From: Chitinophaga sancti
GTDB lineage: Bacteria > Bacteroidota > Bacteroidia > Chitinophagales > Chitinophagaceae
Direction: 5' to 3'
Assembly (NCBI RefSeq): GCF_034087045.1
Contig: NZ_CP139247.1
Location: 7,218,001 to 7,282,000, forward strand
Length of the DNA stretch: 64,000 bases
Shown here: positions 23,537 to 33,360 of the stretch, one piece after another
How positions within the stretch are numbered: position 1 is the stretch's first letter
How the letters are laid out: each line of letters opens with the position of its first letter
Translations under genes and position numbers: made by a program
Notes under the pieces: model-generated
What the model was told of the DNA's origin: nothing
Seen by the model: only the letters and a program-made list of their open reading frames with translations
Database searches by the model: none

Positions 23537-24877
23537 TTAAATCCGCTCTGCAATGGCTTTCGCCCCTGATATGATTCCGGGGATAGATACACCCGTCACA
23601 TAATTTCCCGCTACTATTATTCCCGGATTTTGCTGTTCAAATGTTTTTATTTGTTGCCGGGTGGCTGCAAAGCCTACATTCAATTGCGGAATGGCTTTGT
23701 GCCACTCACTGAATTTTTGTAATTCAGGCGGCGTGGTCAATCCCAGCAATGCCATGAATTCTTTTACCACAGTTTGCTGCAATTGTACTGCTCCCATCTG
23801 CTCAAACAAAGCTTCCTGCTGTGCACCGCCTACGAATACTGTAAATAAGACCTTTCCTTCCGGTGCCCTTGATGGGAATACCGCTGAATTACAAATAGCG
23901 CCCAGGAAATGTTTATGCTCTGCATGTGGTACCAGGAAACCAAAGCCTTCAGGAATTTTGTCCTTTGCTTCCTGTCCAAAACCAAGGTGCAATACACCCA
24001 TGTGTGGATAATGAAGATCTTTTAATGTAGCAGACAAACCAGCATCCAAACCAGCAATGGCATCCGCTGTCGCATAAGATGGCGTGGTAAAGATCACCTG
24101 CCCCGCATTCAGCATCTGTGTTTGTCCATTTTCTTCATACTGCACAATGTAATCATTAGCTCCTTTGGTAATACCGGTTACCCTGCACCCCAATTGTACC
24201 CCTGTTTGTAACAGCGATACCAATCGCTCAGGCAATACCTGGTTACCACCTTTGAAAGCAATGATCTTACGCCCCCCCATTTCACCTTTGCTCTTCATCA
24301 TTCCTTTGGTCACACTACCATAGGTCTTTTCCCACTTTGGCAATGTGGGCAGCACTTCCTGTATCGATAATTTATCCGGATTACCTGCATAAATACCAGA
24401 CAAAACCGGTTCAAATACATACTCCATGATCTCCGTACCAAAACGACGGGTCACAAAAGAAGTAACCGATTCTTCGGTTGTCGTTTTATCTGCTTTGCGG
24501 AAACTCTCTGTGAATAATCGCCACTTGGCGCCACCGCTTACATATTTCGAACTGATAATCTTAGCCGGGTTGGGCGAGATACCATGTAACTGTCCGTTCC
24601 TTACAAGAAAACGATTCTTACTGGCAGCCGTCGCTTCCATCACTACATCTTTCAATCCGATCTCTTCAAGAAACGACAAGGTATCAGGTGTAGCACCAAT
24701 AGAATTAGGTCCTGCATCCAGCTCATAGCCATCAATATGCAAAGAGCGGATCACGCCTCCGGCCTTATCTCCTGCCTCCAGTATCTGATAAGGGATTCCT
24801 TTTTTCTGTAACTCGTAGGCGATGCTTAGCCCGGCTATACCGGCGCCTACAATGATAACAGGTTGTTGTGTATCCAT
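23537..24877 (-). CDS. hemG: Protoporphyrinogen oxidase, oxygen-dependent (HemY type)
   Basis: 446 residues. It oxidises protoporphyrinogen IX to protoporphyrin IX with FAD and O2 at the membrane surface. The N-terminal dinucleotide motif VIIVGAGIAGLSIAYELQKK, LEAGDKAGGVIRSLHIDGYE and the C-terminal NPGIIVAGNYVTGVSIPGII are characteristic of HemY-type enzymes (often also labelled hemY). It lies 2 bp after hemH in the leftward arm of the heme cluster, so the last two steps of the pathway are made from one mRNA. Confidence 0.94.
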   Translation of the reverse strand: MDTQQPVIIVGAGIAGLSIAYELQKKGIPYQILEAGDKAGGVIRSLHIDGYELDAGPNSIGATPDTLSFLEEIGLKDVVMEATAASKNRFLVRNGQLHGISPNPAKIISSKYVSGGAKWRLFTESFRKADKTTTEESVTSFVTRRFGTEIMEYVFEPVLSGIYAGNPDKLSIQEVLPTLPKWEKTYGSVTKGMMKSKGEMGGRKIIAFKGGNQVLPERLVSLLQTGVQLGCRVTGITKGANDYIVQYEENGQTQMLNAGQVIFTTPSYATADAIAGLDAGLSATLKDLHYPHMGVLHLGFGQEAKDKIPEGFGFLVPHAEHKHFLGAICNSAVFPSRAPEGKVLFTVFVGGAQQEALFEQMGAVQLQQTVVKEFMALLGLTTPPELQKFSEWHKAIPQLNVGFAATRQQIKTFEQQNPGIIVAGNYVTGVSIPGIISGAKAIAERI

Positions 24878-24879
24878 GA

Positions 24880-25917
24880 TTAATTATTGGCTTGCAACGC
24901 CCCCATCCACTTCACGATTGCCTGCACCCATAGTGGGTGTATATTCAAACAGGGGATCATAGTGAAACTATCTCCACCGCTACTGATAAAAGAATGCTTT
25001 CCTTCCACCGCTATTTCTTCCAGCGTTTCGAGGCAATCGGATACGAAAGCCGGACAGGCTACCAGCAGGCGTTTTACACCTTGCTTTGGCAACTCTTCCA
25101 GTTTTACAGCCGTGTATGGCTTGAGCCATTCTTCCCTACCCAGTCTGGACTGGAAAGATACACTCCATTTCTCCCGTGGAATTTTCAGTTTTTCTGCTAC
25201 CAGTTCTGCAGTAATATGTACCTGATGACGATAACAATAATCATGCGCCGGTGAATCTACATGACAACAATCGGCTACCTGAAGGCAATGTTTGCCTGTA
25301 ATGTCGCCTTTGTGTATATGCCTTTCCGGTACTCCATGATAACTGAACAGCAGGTGATCAAAGTCCTTAGTTACGTAAGGACGCATGCTCTCTGCCAGTG
25401 CATGGATGTAATCAGGTTCTTTATAATAAGGAGGTACGACCGTGAGTTTGAACGGGTACTTCTTCTTTTTATGTATACTCTTCGCATGCTCCACCGCCGT
25501 TTCATAAGATGACATGGCATAGTGCGGGTACAGCGGCAGTAATACCACTTCTTTCAGGTTGGGATTCTGCTTTAACAGATTTTCGTATGCCGCTTCCTGA
25601 GAGGGATTACCATAACGCATGGCTATTTCTACAGGCATATCCAGGTCGTGGCGTACAGCATTCTGCAATTGCTTTGTCAACACGATCAGGGGAGAGCCTT
25701 CCGGCCACCAGATGGATTGATATGCCTCAGCGGACTTCGGCGCACGCCGGGGTACTATGATACCTTTGATCAGCAATAAACGGAACAGGTAAGGGTAATC
25801 GATCACCCTTTTGTCCATCAGAAATTCATTTAAATATCGCTTCACATCAGGTACTGCGGTAGAATCCGGTGAACCCAGGTTCATCAGAATGATTCCTATA
25901 TCAGATTTAGCTTCCAT
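24880..25917 (-). CDS. hemH: Ferrochelatase
   Basis: 345 residues from ATG 25917 (MEAKSDIGIILMNLGSPDST). The frame is open for 49 more codons upstream, but these hold the promoter and no conserved sequence. Ferrochelatase inserts Fe2+ into protoporphyrin IX to make protoheme. Motifs: GIILMNLGSPDS at the start, LLFSYHGVPERHIHKGD with the catalytic histidine, and SVSFQSRLGREEWLKPYT. It heads the leftward hemH-hemG pair and is divergent from hemA; a -7 element lies 22 bp upstream. Confidence 0.96.
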   Translation of the reverse strand: MEAKSDIGIILMNLGSPDSTAVPDVKRYLNEFLMDKRVIDYPYLFRLLLIKGIIVPRRAPKSAEAYQSIWWPEGSPLIVLTKQLQNAVRHDLDMPVEIAMRYGNPSQEAAYENLLKQNPNLKEVVLLPLYPHYAMSSYETAVEHAKSIHKKKKYPFKLTVVPPYYKEPDYIHALAESMRPYVTKDFDHLLFSYHGVPERHIHKGDITGKHCLQVADCCHVDSPAHDYCYRHQVHITAELVAEKLKIPREKWSVSFQSRLGREEWLKPYTAVKLEELPKQGVKRLLVACPAFVSDCLETLEEIAVEGKHSFISSGGDSFTMIPCLNIHPLWVQAIVKWMGALQANN

Positions 25918-25938
25918 TAGACTCTTTAAAAATTGATG

Positions 25939-25946
25939 CAAATGTA
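25939..25946 (-). promoter_or_regulatory. -7 promoter element for hemH-hemG (TACATTTG)
   Basis: Exact TAnnTTTG on the minus strand, 21 bp before the hemH ATG. Confidence 0.6.
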
Positions 25947-26120
25947 ATAGGTTTGGTGCCCTGAAAATGTCATACAATTGTTGAAATAACAGATTAAGGC
26001 TCATCTGACCAGAATTAACATGCAAACTGATAAAAATCATTTTTCTGCTAACCCTGATCACCATCAGTGGAAATGACTAACTAATGACAGCCTGATGCCT
26101 GATGTTGCATAGTATGAATG

Positions 26121-26128
26121 TATTTTTG
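26121..26128 (+). promoter_or_regulatory. -7 promoter element for the hemA-hemL operon (TATTTTTG)
   Basis: An exact TAnnTTTG match 22 bp before the hemA ATG. The 233-bp divergent hemH/hemA gap shows no other clear operator. Confidence 0.55.
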
Positions 26129-26150
26129 CACCGGAAGCTTATAATAAACA

Positions 26151-27404
26151 ATGCAGGGTAGTCAATCAAAGGATATAGCCCATTATCATATAGTTGGTAT
26201 CAACTATAAAAAGACAGATGCAGCTATAAGGGGGTCGTTCGCAATCAATCAGGCACAATACGGGCAATTGCTCGAGCAGGCAAAAACTGCGTACCTCGAT
26301 GATGTGTTCGTACTTTCCACTTGTAACAGAACAGAGATCTATGGCTTTGCTGAAGATCCACAACAACTGGTAGAAATGGTGTGTCGTCAGACTGATGGCG
26401 ATTGCAATCTTTTCAGCCAGCTCTCCTATGTTAAATCGGGCGAAGAAGCTATCAAGCACCTGTACCAGGTAGGTACCGGTCTCGATTCTCAGATCCTGGG
26501 TGACTATGAAATCATCGGTCAGATCCGCAACGCTACAAGATTTGCAAAAACCAACGGATGCCTTGGCGGTTTCCAGGAGCGACTTGTAAATAGTGTACTG
26601 CAGGTATCAAAACTGATTAAGAATGAAACCGCCCTCAGCGCCGGTACCGTATCTGTCGCTTTTGCCGCTGTACGTATGCTGGAATATAAGGTGCCGGACA
26701 TTCTCAATAAAAAGATTTTACTGGTAGGTGTCGGAAAGATAGGACGCAATACTATTAAGAATATGATGGATTACCTCGGGGTAACAGATGTGACACTGGT
26801 GAACAGGACACTCGCTACTGCCGAAGAATTCGCCAGACAACACGGGCTACGCCACGCTCCCTACGAGCACCTGGCAGAAGAGCTGAACAGAGCCGATATT
26901 GTTCTGGTAGCCTCCAATGCACCGGAACCCAATATCCTCAAACAACACTTTGAAGGTGCAGGTCCTAAACTAATTATCGACCTCTCTATTCCTTTCAATG
27001 TGGCACCGGAAGTCAGTGAACTCCCACATATTTCCCTGGTAAACGTAGATGAATTGTCTAAGATACAGGACGAAACATTGCAGATGCGCCAGCAGGAAGT
27101 GCCAAAAGCACTCTCTATCATAGAAGAGCATATGAACGAGTTCCTCTACTGGTACAAAATGCGTAAGCATGCAGTCGTACTCAAAGCCGTAAAAGATAAG
27201 CTACAGGAAATCCATACCAAAGAGATCCGGGAGCAAAAAAACGGCGCACAATATAAACTGGAAGATATGGAAGCTGTCTCGTCGCGTATCATCCAGAAAA
27301 TGATCAACCTGATGGCTGGAAAGGTGCGCCGTGAAACAGATAAAAGTGATCAGTACATCGCGATGATCAACGATATATTTGAGGCAGGAGTTAAGCAGGA
27401 TTAA
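26151..27404 (+). CDS. hemA: Glutamyl-tRNA reductase
   Basis: 417 residues. It reduces glutamyl-tRNA to glutamate-1-semialdehyde with NADPH, the committed step of the C5 heme route. VLSTCNRTEIYGF carries the catalytic cysteine at residue 58. LLVGVGKIGRNTIKNM is the NADPH-binding loop, and the C-terminal dimerisation helices are present (ISSRIIQKMINLMAGK-like). It is the first gene of the rightward arm; hemC starts 5 bp after its stop, and the whole set hemA-C-D-E-F-B-L is spaced as one operon. With hemL it shows that this organism uses glutamate, not glycine plus succinyl-CoA. Confidence 0.96.
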   Translation: MQGSQSKDIAHYHIVGINYKKTDAAIRGSFAINQAQYGQLLEQAKTAYLDDVFVLSTCNRTEIYGFAEDPQQLVEMVCRQTDGDCNLFSQLSYVKSGEEAIKHLYQVGTGLDSQILGDYEIIGQIRNATRFAKTNGCLGGFQERLVNSVLQVSKLIKNETALSAGTVSVAFAAVRMLEYKVPDILNKKILLVGVGKIGRNTIKNMMDYLGVTDVTLVNRTLATAEEFARQHGLRHAPYEHLAEELNRADIVLVASNAPEPNILKQHFEGAGPKLIIDLSIPFNVAPEVSELPHISLVNVDELSKIQDETLQMRQQEVPKALSIIEEHMNEFLYWYKMRKHAVVLKAVKDKLQEIHTKEIREQKNGAQYKLEDMEAVSSRIIQKMINLMAGKVRRETDKSDQYIAMINDIFEAGVKQD

Positions 27405-27409
27405 TCATA

Positions 27410-28330
27410 ATGAGTAAAGAAATTAAGATCGGCACAAGGGAAAGCCAGCTCGCACTGTGGCAGGCTAATAAAGTTAAAGACCTCCTGGAAGCACAGGGAT
27501 ACACCACTGTGCTGGTGCCTATAAAAAGCGAAGGCGATATAGACCTCGTCACTCCACTGTATGAGATAGGCGTACAAGGCATATTTACCAAAAGCCTTGA
27601 TATCGCATTGCTGAACGGACGAATTGATATCGCCGTACATTCTCTCAAAGACGTTCCCACTCAACTGCCTACAGGTATTATACAGGCCGCTGTTCTTGAA
27701 AGAGGCCCTGTAAAAGACCTGCTGGTATATAAAACAGATACCGCTTTCCTGGATCAACCGGAATATGTTGCGAATATCGCTACCAGTAGCGTACGTCGTA
27801 AAGCACAATGGTTGCGTAAATACCCACAACATCAGCTGCATAACCTGCGTGGTAATGTGAATACACGCCTGCAGAAACTGGCTGCTGAACACTGGGATGG
27901 CGCCATCTTTGCTGCTGCCGGCCTGGAAAGAATTGGTGTACGCCCCCCTACTTCTGTAGAGATAGACTGGATGCTGCCGGCACCTGCACAGGGAGCTGTA
28001 GTGTCTGTATGCCGTGAGAATGATGATTACTGCCGTCAGGCACTGGAAGCACTGAATGATCTGTCGACTGCATTGTGCACACGTATTGAACGCGACTTTT
28101 TACGTACGCTCATGGGTGGTTGCACCACCCCGATCAGTGCATATGCATCTATTAAAAATGGAGTGGTGGAATTCAATGGTGAGCTGTGTAGTCTGAATGG
28201 GGATACGTTGCTGAGTATTGCTGATAGTGCGCCTTTGGAAGAGGCCGCGGTTATTGGGAAGCGTGCTGCTGAAAAAATTCTCACACAAGGTGGGGATAAA
28301 ATTGTAGCGCAGATAAAAAATGGCAAATAA
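27410..28330 (+). CDS. hemC: Porphobilinogen deaminase (hydroxymethylbilane synthase)
   Basis: 306 residues. It joins four porphobilinogen units into hydroxymethylbilane. MSKEIKIGTRESQLALWQAN is the family start. HSLKDVPTQLP holds the catalytic aspartate (D81), and LMGGCTTPISAY holds the cysteine (C238) that binds the dipyrromethane cofactor. Its last 11 bases overlap hemD, and hemA is 5 bp upstream. Confidence 0.97.
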   Translation: MSKEIKIGTRESQLALWQANKVKDLLEAQGYTTVLVPIKSEGDIDLVTPLYEIGVQGIFTKSLDIALLNGRIDIAVHSLKDVPTQLPTGIIQAAVLERGPVKDLLVYKTDTAFLDQPEYVANIATSSVRRKAQWLRKYPQHQLHNLRGNVNTRLQKLAAEHWDGAIFAAAGLERIGVRPPTSVEIDWMLPAPAQGAVVSVCRENDDYCRQALEALNDLSTALCTRIERDFLRTLMGGCTTPISAYASIKNGVVEFNGELCSLNGDTLLSIADSAPLEEAAVIGKRAAEKILTQGGDKIVAQIKNGK

Positions 28331-29021
28331 GTACAACATATTAAGTACAAAAACGCTACCGGCTATTCTTCATGAATTAGCTGAGGAAAATGGTGCCCTG
28401 CTTCGCATACATAATTTTGTAGAGATAGCACCCGTTTTCATTTCTCCTGAATTTCAGGAGGCCATCAATCAGCTGATACAATCATGCAATGTCACCGTTT
28501 TTACCAGCGCAAATGCTGTGTTAAGTATTAAAGGTGTTACTGCCCCCGCACAGATCTGTTGCCTGTCAGGCAATACACTCGAAACTGTTCAACGAATATT
28601 TCCAAATGCTACGATCGTTGCCACTGCCGATCATGCTGCAGAACTGGCCAATCAAATGATCGCCACCCGCAATATCCATTCTGCTGTTTTTTTCTGCGGC
28701 AACAAACGTCGTGATACATTGCCGGATCTGCTTCAACAACATCATATCGATCTGAAGGAAGTCGTGGTATATGAAACGATACCTGTTCCGGTTCCCATTG
28801 AGGGACACATTGATGGGGTGCTTTTCTTCAGCCCCAGTGGCGTAGAAGCTTATTTTCAGTATAATCAACTGGCACCTGACACGGTTTGCTTCGCTATCGG
28901 ACAGACTACCGGCGATGCGCTGAAAGCATATACCAGTAAGGTGGTCGTGATGAATGAAGAAAAACCATCGGCAAAGAACCTGCTACAACTTGCAATAACT
29001 TATTTTAAAAATCATAACTGA
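28320..29021 (+). CDS. hemD: Uroporphyrinogen-III synthase
   Basis: 233 residues, a poorly conserved family recognised here partly by position between hemC and hemE. It closes hydroxymethylbilane to uroporphyrinogen III with inversion of ring D. Supporting segments: [48 protein letters not shown] and the near-C-terminal [15 protein letters not shown] and [13 protein letters not shown], all typical of HemD. It overlaps hemC by 11 bp; hemE starts 5 bp after its stop. Confidence 0.92.
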   Translation: MANKYNILSTKTLPAILHELAEENGALLRIHNFVEIAPVFISPEFQEAINQLIQSCNVTVFTSANAVLSIKGVTAPAQICCLSGNTLETVQRIFPNATIVATADHAAELANQMIATRNIHSAVFFCGNKRRDTLPDLLQQHHIDLKEVVVYETIPVPVPIEGHIDGVLFFSPSGVEAYFQYNQLAPDTVCFAIGQTTGDALKAYTSKVVVMNEEKPSAKNLLQLAITYFKNHN

Positions 29022-29026
29022 GACTA

Positions 29027-30052
29027 ATGAGTGCATTAAAGAATGACCTTTTACTGAGAGCTTTACGCGGAGAAAAAACGGAACGTACACCAGTATGGAT
29101 GATGCGCCAGGCCGGCCGTTATCTCCCTGATTATATCAAGCTGCGGGAAAAATATTCCTTCTTTGAACGCTGTATGAAACCTGAACTGGCTACAGAAATC
29201 ACTGTGATGCCTGTACACCAGGTAGGCGTTGATGCTGCCATTATCTTCTCCGACATTCTCGTGGTACCACAGGCTATGGGCCTCGAAGTACAACTGATCG
29301 AAAAAACCGGCCCGGTTTTACCAGATCCGATCAGAACTGTGGAAGACATGAAAAGGATATGCGTTCCCGATGTAAATGATAAACTCGGTTATGTATTCGA
29401 TGCCCTGCGCATGACCAAACAGGCACTGGATGGTGCTGTTCCTTTGATCGGTTTTGCAGGCGCACCATGGACCCTGCTCTGCTATATGGTACAAGGGCGT
29501 GGTTCCAAAACATTTGATGGTGCAAAACAATTCTGCTATCAGCAACCAGCAGTGGCACATCAGCTACTGCAAATGATCACAGATACCACGATCATCTATC
29601 TGAAAGAACAGGTAAAAGCCGGTGCTGACCTCGTACAGATCTTTGATTCATGGGGTGGTATGCTGAGCCCTGAAGACTTCGAAATTTTCTCTCTCCAATA
29701 TATGCGCCAGATCGTAGCTGCGCTGAAAGATGTATGTCCTACCATTCTCTTTGCAAAAGGAGCCTGGTTCGCACTGGAAGAAATGGCTGCAACCGGCGCC
29801 CATGGTCTCGGTATAGACTGGTGCATTAAACCGGAACTGGCAAGACAGTTTGCAGGTCCGAACGTAACTTTGCAGGGTAATTTCGATCCTGCCAAATTAC
29901 TGGCACCGATTCCGGAAATAGAAAAAGCAGTGAAGAACATGCTGAAAAGCTTTGGTGGACACAGACACATTGCCAACCTGGGACACGGCATTTTGCCAAA
30001 CGTTCCGGTAGACCATGCAAAAGCATTTGTTGAGACTGTAAAAGCGTACTAA
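29027..30052 (+). CDS. hemE: Uroporphyrinogen decarboxylase
   Basis: 341 residues. It removes four carboxyl groups from uroporphyrinogen III to give coproporphyrinogen [23 protein letters not shown] is the signature at about residues 21-40, and [20 protein letters not shown] and [16 protein letters not shown] are further active-site parts. The stop codon overlaps the hemF start by one base (TAATG), a tight translational coupling. Confidence 0.97.
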   Translation: MSALKNDLLLRALRGEKTERTPVWMMRQAGRYLPDYIKLREKYSFFERCMKPELATEITVMPVHQVGVDAAIIFSDILVVPQAMGLEVQLIEKTGPVLPDPIRTVEDMKRICVPDVNDKLGYVFDALRMTKQALDGAVPLIGFAGAPWTLLCYMVQGRGSKTFDGAKQFCYQQPAVAHQLLQMITDTTIIYLKEQVKAGADLVQIFDSWGGMLSPEDFEIFSLQYMRQIVAALKDVCPTILFAKGAWFALEEMAATGAHGLGIDWCIKPELARQFAGPNVTLQGNFDPAKLLAPIPEIEKAVKNMLKSFGGHRHIANLGHGILPNVPVDHAKAFVETVKAY

Positions 30053-30960
30053 TGAGCGTTAAAGAAAAATTCATTTCCTTAATACACCAGCTGCAGGATG
30101 ATATCTGTACAGCATTGGAAAAGATTGATGGGAAAGCGACCTTCCGCGAAGATCGCTGGGAACGCCCCGGTGGCGGTGGTGGTAAAACCCGCGTGATCGT
30201 AGATGGTAATGTGTTTGAGAAAGGTGGTGTAAATACTTCGGTCGTAGAAGGAGAATTGCCGGAAGTAATGGCGAAACAGTTTGGTGTAACCGGCGGTCAG
30301 TTTATGGCCTGTGGTATCTCGCTGGTGATCCATCCGCTCAACCCTTATGTACCTACTGTACATGCCAACTGGCGTTACTTTGAGCTGTACGATGCACAGG
30401 GTAACATTAAAGATAGCTGGTTTGGTGGTGGTGCGGATCTCACGCCTTATTACCTGGATGAAGAAGATGGCAAACACTTCCATCGCACATTTAAAAATGC
30501 CTGCGATCCTTTTGGAGCAGCATTGTATCCGCTCTATAAAAAACAATGCGATGAATACTTTGTAAACAAGCATCGCAATAATGAAACACGCGGCATAGGC
30601 GGTATCTTCTACGATTACCTCCGCCCTGATGCCAGCAGAACTGCGGAAGACTTATATCTTTTTTCCAAAGCTACCGGGGAAGCTTTTATTCCCGCTTACC
30701 TGCCCATCGTGGAAAAAACAAAAGATTTACCTTACACCACTGCCAATAAAGACTGGCAGGAATACAGGAGAGGTCGTTATGTAGAGTTCAACCTGATCCA
30801 TGACAGAGGTACTTTATTTGGTCTCAAAACCAATGGCAGAATTGAATCTATCTTAATGAGCTTACCGCCCAGGGCCCGATGGGAGTATGATTATCACCCG
30901 GAACCAGGTAGTGCTGAAGCCAGGATGGTAGAATACCTGCAACCACGTGAATGGGCATAA
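30052..30960 (+). CDS. hemF: Coproporphyrinogen III oxidase, oxygen-dependent
   Basis: 302 residues. It converts coproporphyrinogen III to protoporphyrinogen IX using O2. WERPGGGGGKTRVIVDGNVF, GGGADLTPYYLDEEDGKHFH and RYVEFNLIHDRGTLFGLKTN are conserved signatures. Together with the HemY-type oxidase, it means both oxidative steps in this cluster need oxygen. No oxygen-independent hemN or hemZ gene is in the window, though one could be elsewhere. It overlaps hemE by one base and is followed 27 bp later by hemB. Confidence 0.97.
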   Translation: MSVKEKFISLIHQLQDDICTALEKIDGKATFREDRWERPGGGGGKTRVIVDGNVFEKGGVNTSVVEGELPEVMAKQFGVTGGQFMACGISLVIHPLNPYVPTVHANWRYFELYDAQGNIKDSWFGGGADLTPYYLDEEDGKHFHRTFKNACDPFGAALYPLYKKQCDEYFVNKHRNNETRGIGGIFYDYLRPDASRTAEDLYLFSKATGEAFIPAYLPIVEKTKDLPYTTANKDWQEYRRGRYVEFNLIHDRGTLFGLKTNGRIESILMSLPPRARWEYDYHPEPGSAEARMVEYLQPREWA

Positions 30961-30987
30961 ATTGCTAACTACAAAAACAGAGATATT

Positions 30988-31956
30988 ATGATTCGCCGTA
31001 ACAGAATTATGAGAGCTACTCCCGCCATACGTGCTATGGTTGCGGAAACGATTTTAAGGCCGAGCGATTTCATTGCCCCCTTATTCATTGTAGAGGGGAA
31101 AAATGTGAAGGAAGAGATCATTTCCATGCCGGGTTATTTCCGGTATTCACTGGATCTGATCGTAGAAGAGGTAAAAGAATTGTGGAGCCTGGGTATTAAG
31201 AGTGTGTTGCTGTTCGTAATGGTTCCTGATAACCTGAAAGATAATAAAGGTACAGAAGCGGTAAATCCGGATGGATTGATGCAGCGTAGTATCAAAGCCA
31301 TCAAGGAGGCAGTTCCTGGTATCGTAGTGATGACGGATGTGGCATTGGATCCTTATTCCATCTATGGCCATGATGGTATCGTAGAGAATGAGCAGATCGT
31401 AAACGATGCAACTGTGGAAGTACTGACCCGTATGAGCCTTAGCCATGCGCAGGCAGGTGCCGATTTTGTAGCCCCAAGTGATATGATGGACGGCCGTATT
31501 CTGGCTATCCGCAACATCCTGGAAGAAAATAATTTTACCAAGGTAGGTATCATGGCATATAGTGCCAAATACGCTTCCTGTTTCTATGGCCCGTTCCGCG
31601 ATGCACTTGATTCTGCACCAGGCTTTGGTGATAAGAAAACTTACCAGATGGATTATGCAAATTCCACAGAAGCGATCCTGGAAACAATGCAGGATATAGA
31701 ACAAGGCGCGGATATTGTAATGGTAAAACCGGCATTGGCTTACCTGGATATTATCCGTATTTTGAAGGATAATGTACATGTACCGATCAGTGCTTACCAT
31801 GTAAGTGGAGAGTACGCCATGATCAAGGCAGCTGCACAAAAAGGATGGCTGGATGAAAACAAGACCATACTGGAAACACTAACCAGCATCAAGCGTGCAG
31901 GAGCCAGCCTGATTGCTACTTATTTTGCGAAAGACGCAGCTAAATTATTACAATAA
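30988..31956 (+). CDS. hemB: Delta-aminolevulinic acid dehydratase (porphobilinogen synthase)
   Basis: 322 residues. It condenses two 5-aminolevulinate molecules to porphobilinogen. The two active-site lysines are in [20 protein letters not shown] and [14 protein letters not shown]. The metal-site segment reads [14 protein letters not shown], where zinc enzymes have a cysteine cluster. This is therefore the zinc-independent, probably magnesium-dependent type, judged from the motif. It belongs to the rightward heme operon, between hemF and hemL. Confidence 0.97.
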   Translation: MIRRNRIMRATPAIRAMVAETILRPSDFIAPLFIVEGKNVKEEIISMPGYFRYSLDLIVEEVKELWSLGIKSVLLFVMVPDNLKDNKGTEAVNPDGLMQRSIKAIKEAVPGIVVMTDVALDPYSIYGHDGIVENEQIVNDATVEVLTRMSLSHAQAGADFVAPSDMMDGRILAIRNILEENNFTKVGIMAYSAKYASCFYGPFRDALDSAPGFGDKKTYQMDYANSTEAILETMQDIEQGADIVMVKPALAYLDIIRILKDNVHVPISAYHVSGEYAMIKAAAQKGWLDENKTILETLTSIKRAGASLIATYFAKDAAKLLQ

Positions 31957-31973
31957 ACAGCTTAACTACTACC

Positions 31974-33260
31974 ATGTACGAGCAAAGCAAGAAACTTTTC
32001 GAACACGCTAAAAATGTCATTCCCGGTGGTGTAAACTCTCCGGTACGCGCATTCAAAAGTGTAGGCGGTACGCCTATCTTTATGAAGAGTGCTAAGGGAG
32101 CTTACCTCTACGATGTAGATGGCAACCGCTATATTGATTATATCAATTCATGGGGACCAATGATCCTGGGTCATGCGTATGAACCAGTCATAAAAGCCAT
32201 CCAGGAATATGCGGGCTATTCCACTTCTTTCGGTGCGCCGACAGAACTGGAGACTAAGATTGCGGAGCTGATCGTGCGCATGGTACCGAATATTGAAATG
32301 GTACGTATGGTGAACTCAGGTACAGAAGCCTGTATGTCGGCCATGCGTGTAGCCAGAGGTTTTACAGGCCGCAATAAGTTCATCAAATTCACAGGGAACT
32401 ACCATGGCCATGCCGATGCATTTCTGGTAAATGCAGGCAGTGGAGTGGCTACTTTAGGTATACAATCTGTGCCTGGGGTTACGCAAACTGTTGCAGAAGA
32501 TACGTTGACCGTTCCTTACAATAATTTACCGGCTGTGGAAAATTTAGTGAAGGAATATCCTGATCAGATAGCCGCAATTATCGTAGAACCTGTAGCGGGC
32601 AACATGGGCTGTATCCTTCCCCAGCAAGGGTTTTTGGAAGGCCTTCGTTACATCTGCAACGAGCACAATATCCTGCTCATTTTCGATGAGGTAATGACAG
32701 GTTTCCGTTTGGCCAAAGGAGGTGCGCAGGAACTGTTCAATATTAAAGCAGATTTGGTTACCTTTGGCAAGATAATTGGCGCAGGAATGCCTGTAGGTGC
32801 TTTCGCCGGACGTAAGGAAATCATGGAAAATGTAGCACCAGCTGGTAAAGTCTATCAGGCTGGAACATTGAGCGGCAATCCTATAGCCATGATAGCTGGT
32901 TATACATTGTTGCAGACGTTAAACGACAATCCAGACATTTACCGGCAATTGGCAGAAAAAACAGCATACCTCTCAGGTGGTTTACAATCAGTATTAAATG
33001 CGGCTGGCATCGTTCATCAGGTAAATAGCATTGGTTCAATGCTGAGTGTGCATTTCGCAGAATATCCTATTATTGATTTTGACGCAGCCTCTGGCGCAAA
33101 CAACGAATTATTTAAGCGTTTCTTCCATGCTATGCTGGAAAAAGGTATTTACCTGCCTCCTTCCGCATTCGAAAGCTGGTTCGTAAGTAATGCTTTGACA
33201 ATCGAAGATCTGGACGAAACAATTGCTGCCGCAAAAAGCGCAATTGCGTCCTTGAAATAG
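31974..33260 (+). CDS. hemL: Glutamate-1-semialdehyde 2,1-aminomutase
   Basis: 428 residues. A PLP enzyme that turns glutamate-1-semialdehyde into 5-aminolevulinate. It shows [20 protein letters not shown] near the N-terminus, [40 protein letters not shown] and [20 protein letters not shown], the last with the PLP lysine. It is the final gene of the rightward heme operon, 17 bp after hemB and followed by an intrinsic terminator. Confidence 0.97.
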   Translation: MYEQSKKLFEHAKNVIPGGVNSPVRAFKSVGGTPIFMKSAKGAYLYDVDGNRYIDYINSWGPMILGHAYEPVIKAIQEYAGYSTSFGAPTELETKIAELIVRMVPNIEMVRMVNSGTEACMSAMRVARGFTGRNKFIKFTGNYHGHADAFLVNAGSGVATLGIQSVPGVTQTVAEDTLTVPYNNLPAVENLVKEYPDQIAAIIVEPVAGNMGCILPQQGFLEGLRYICNEHNILLIFDEVMTGFRLAKGGAQELFNIKADLVTFGKIIGAGMPVGAFAGRKEIMENVAPAGKVYQAGTLSGNPIAMIAGYTLLQTLNDNPDIYRQLAEKTAYLSGGLQSVLNAAGIVHQVNSIGSMLSVHFAEYPIIDFDAASGANNELFKRFFHAMLEKGIYLPPSAFESWFVSNALTIEDLDETIAAAKSAIASLK

Positions 33261-33290
33261 TTAACAATTCAAATCCTGTGCAGAGTGGAA

Positions 33291-33317
33291 AAACGCCCCG
33301 GTCAAGTCGGGGCGTTT
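33291..33317 (+). terminator. Intrinsic terminator of the heme operon
   Basis: A 10-bp GC-rich stem (33291-33300 with 33308-33317) followed by an AT/T-rich tail. Confidence 0.9.
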
Positions 33318-33321
33318 ATTT

Positions 33322-33360
33322 TTTATTTACACTTGTGCGTTTTTTTTATTTACGCTTGTG
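33322..33360. repeat. Duplicated 3' end of the hydrolase gene (23-bp period)
   Basis: TTTATTTACGCTTGTG (33345-33360) contains the stop and last codons of the leftward hydrolase. TTTATTTACACTTGTG (33322-33337) is a near-identical copy downstream of the stop. Confidence 0.75.

Noticed and set aside
25918..26064. 49-residue N-terminal extension of ferrochelatase
   Set aside because: It contains the -7 promoter element and no conserved residues; the family start is at 25917.
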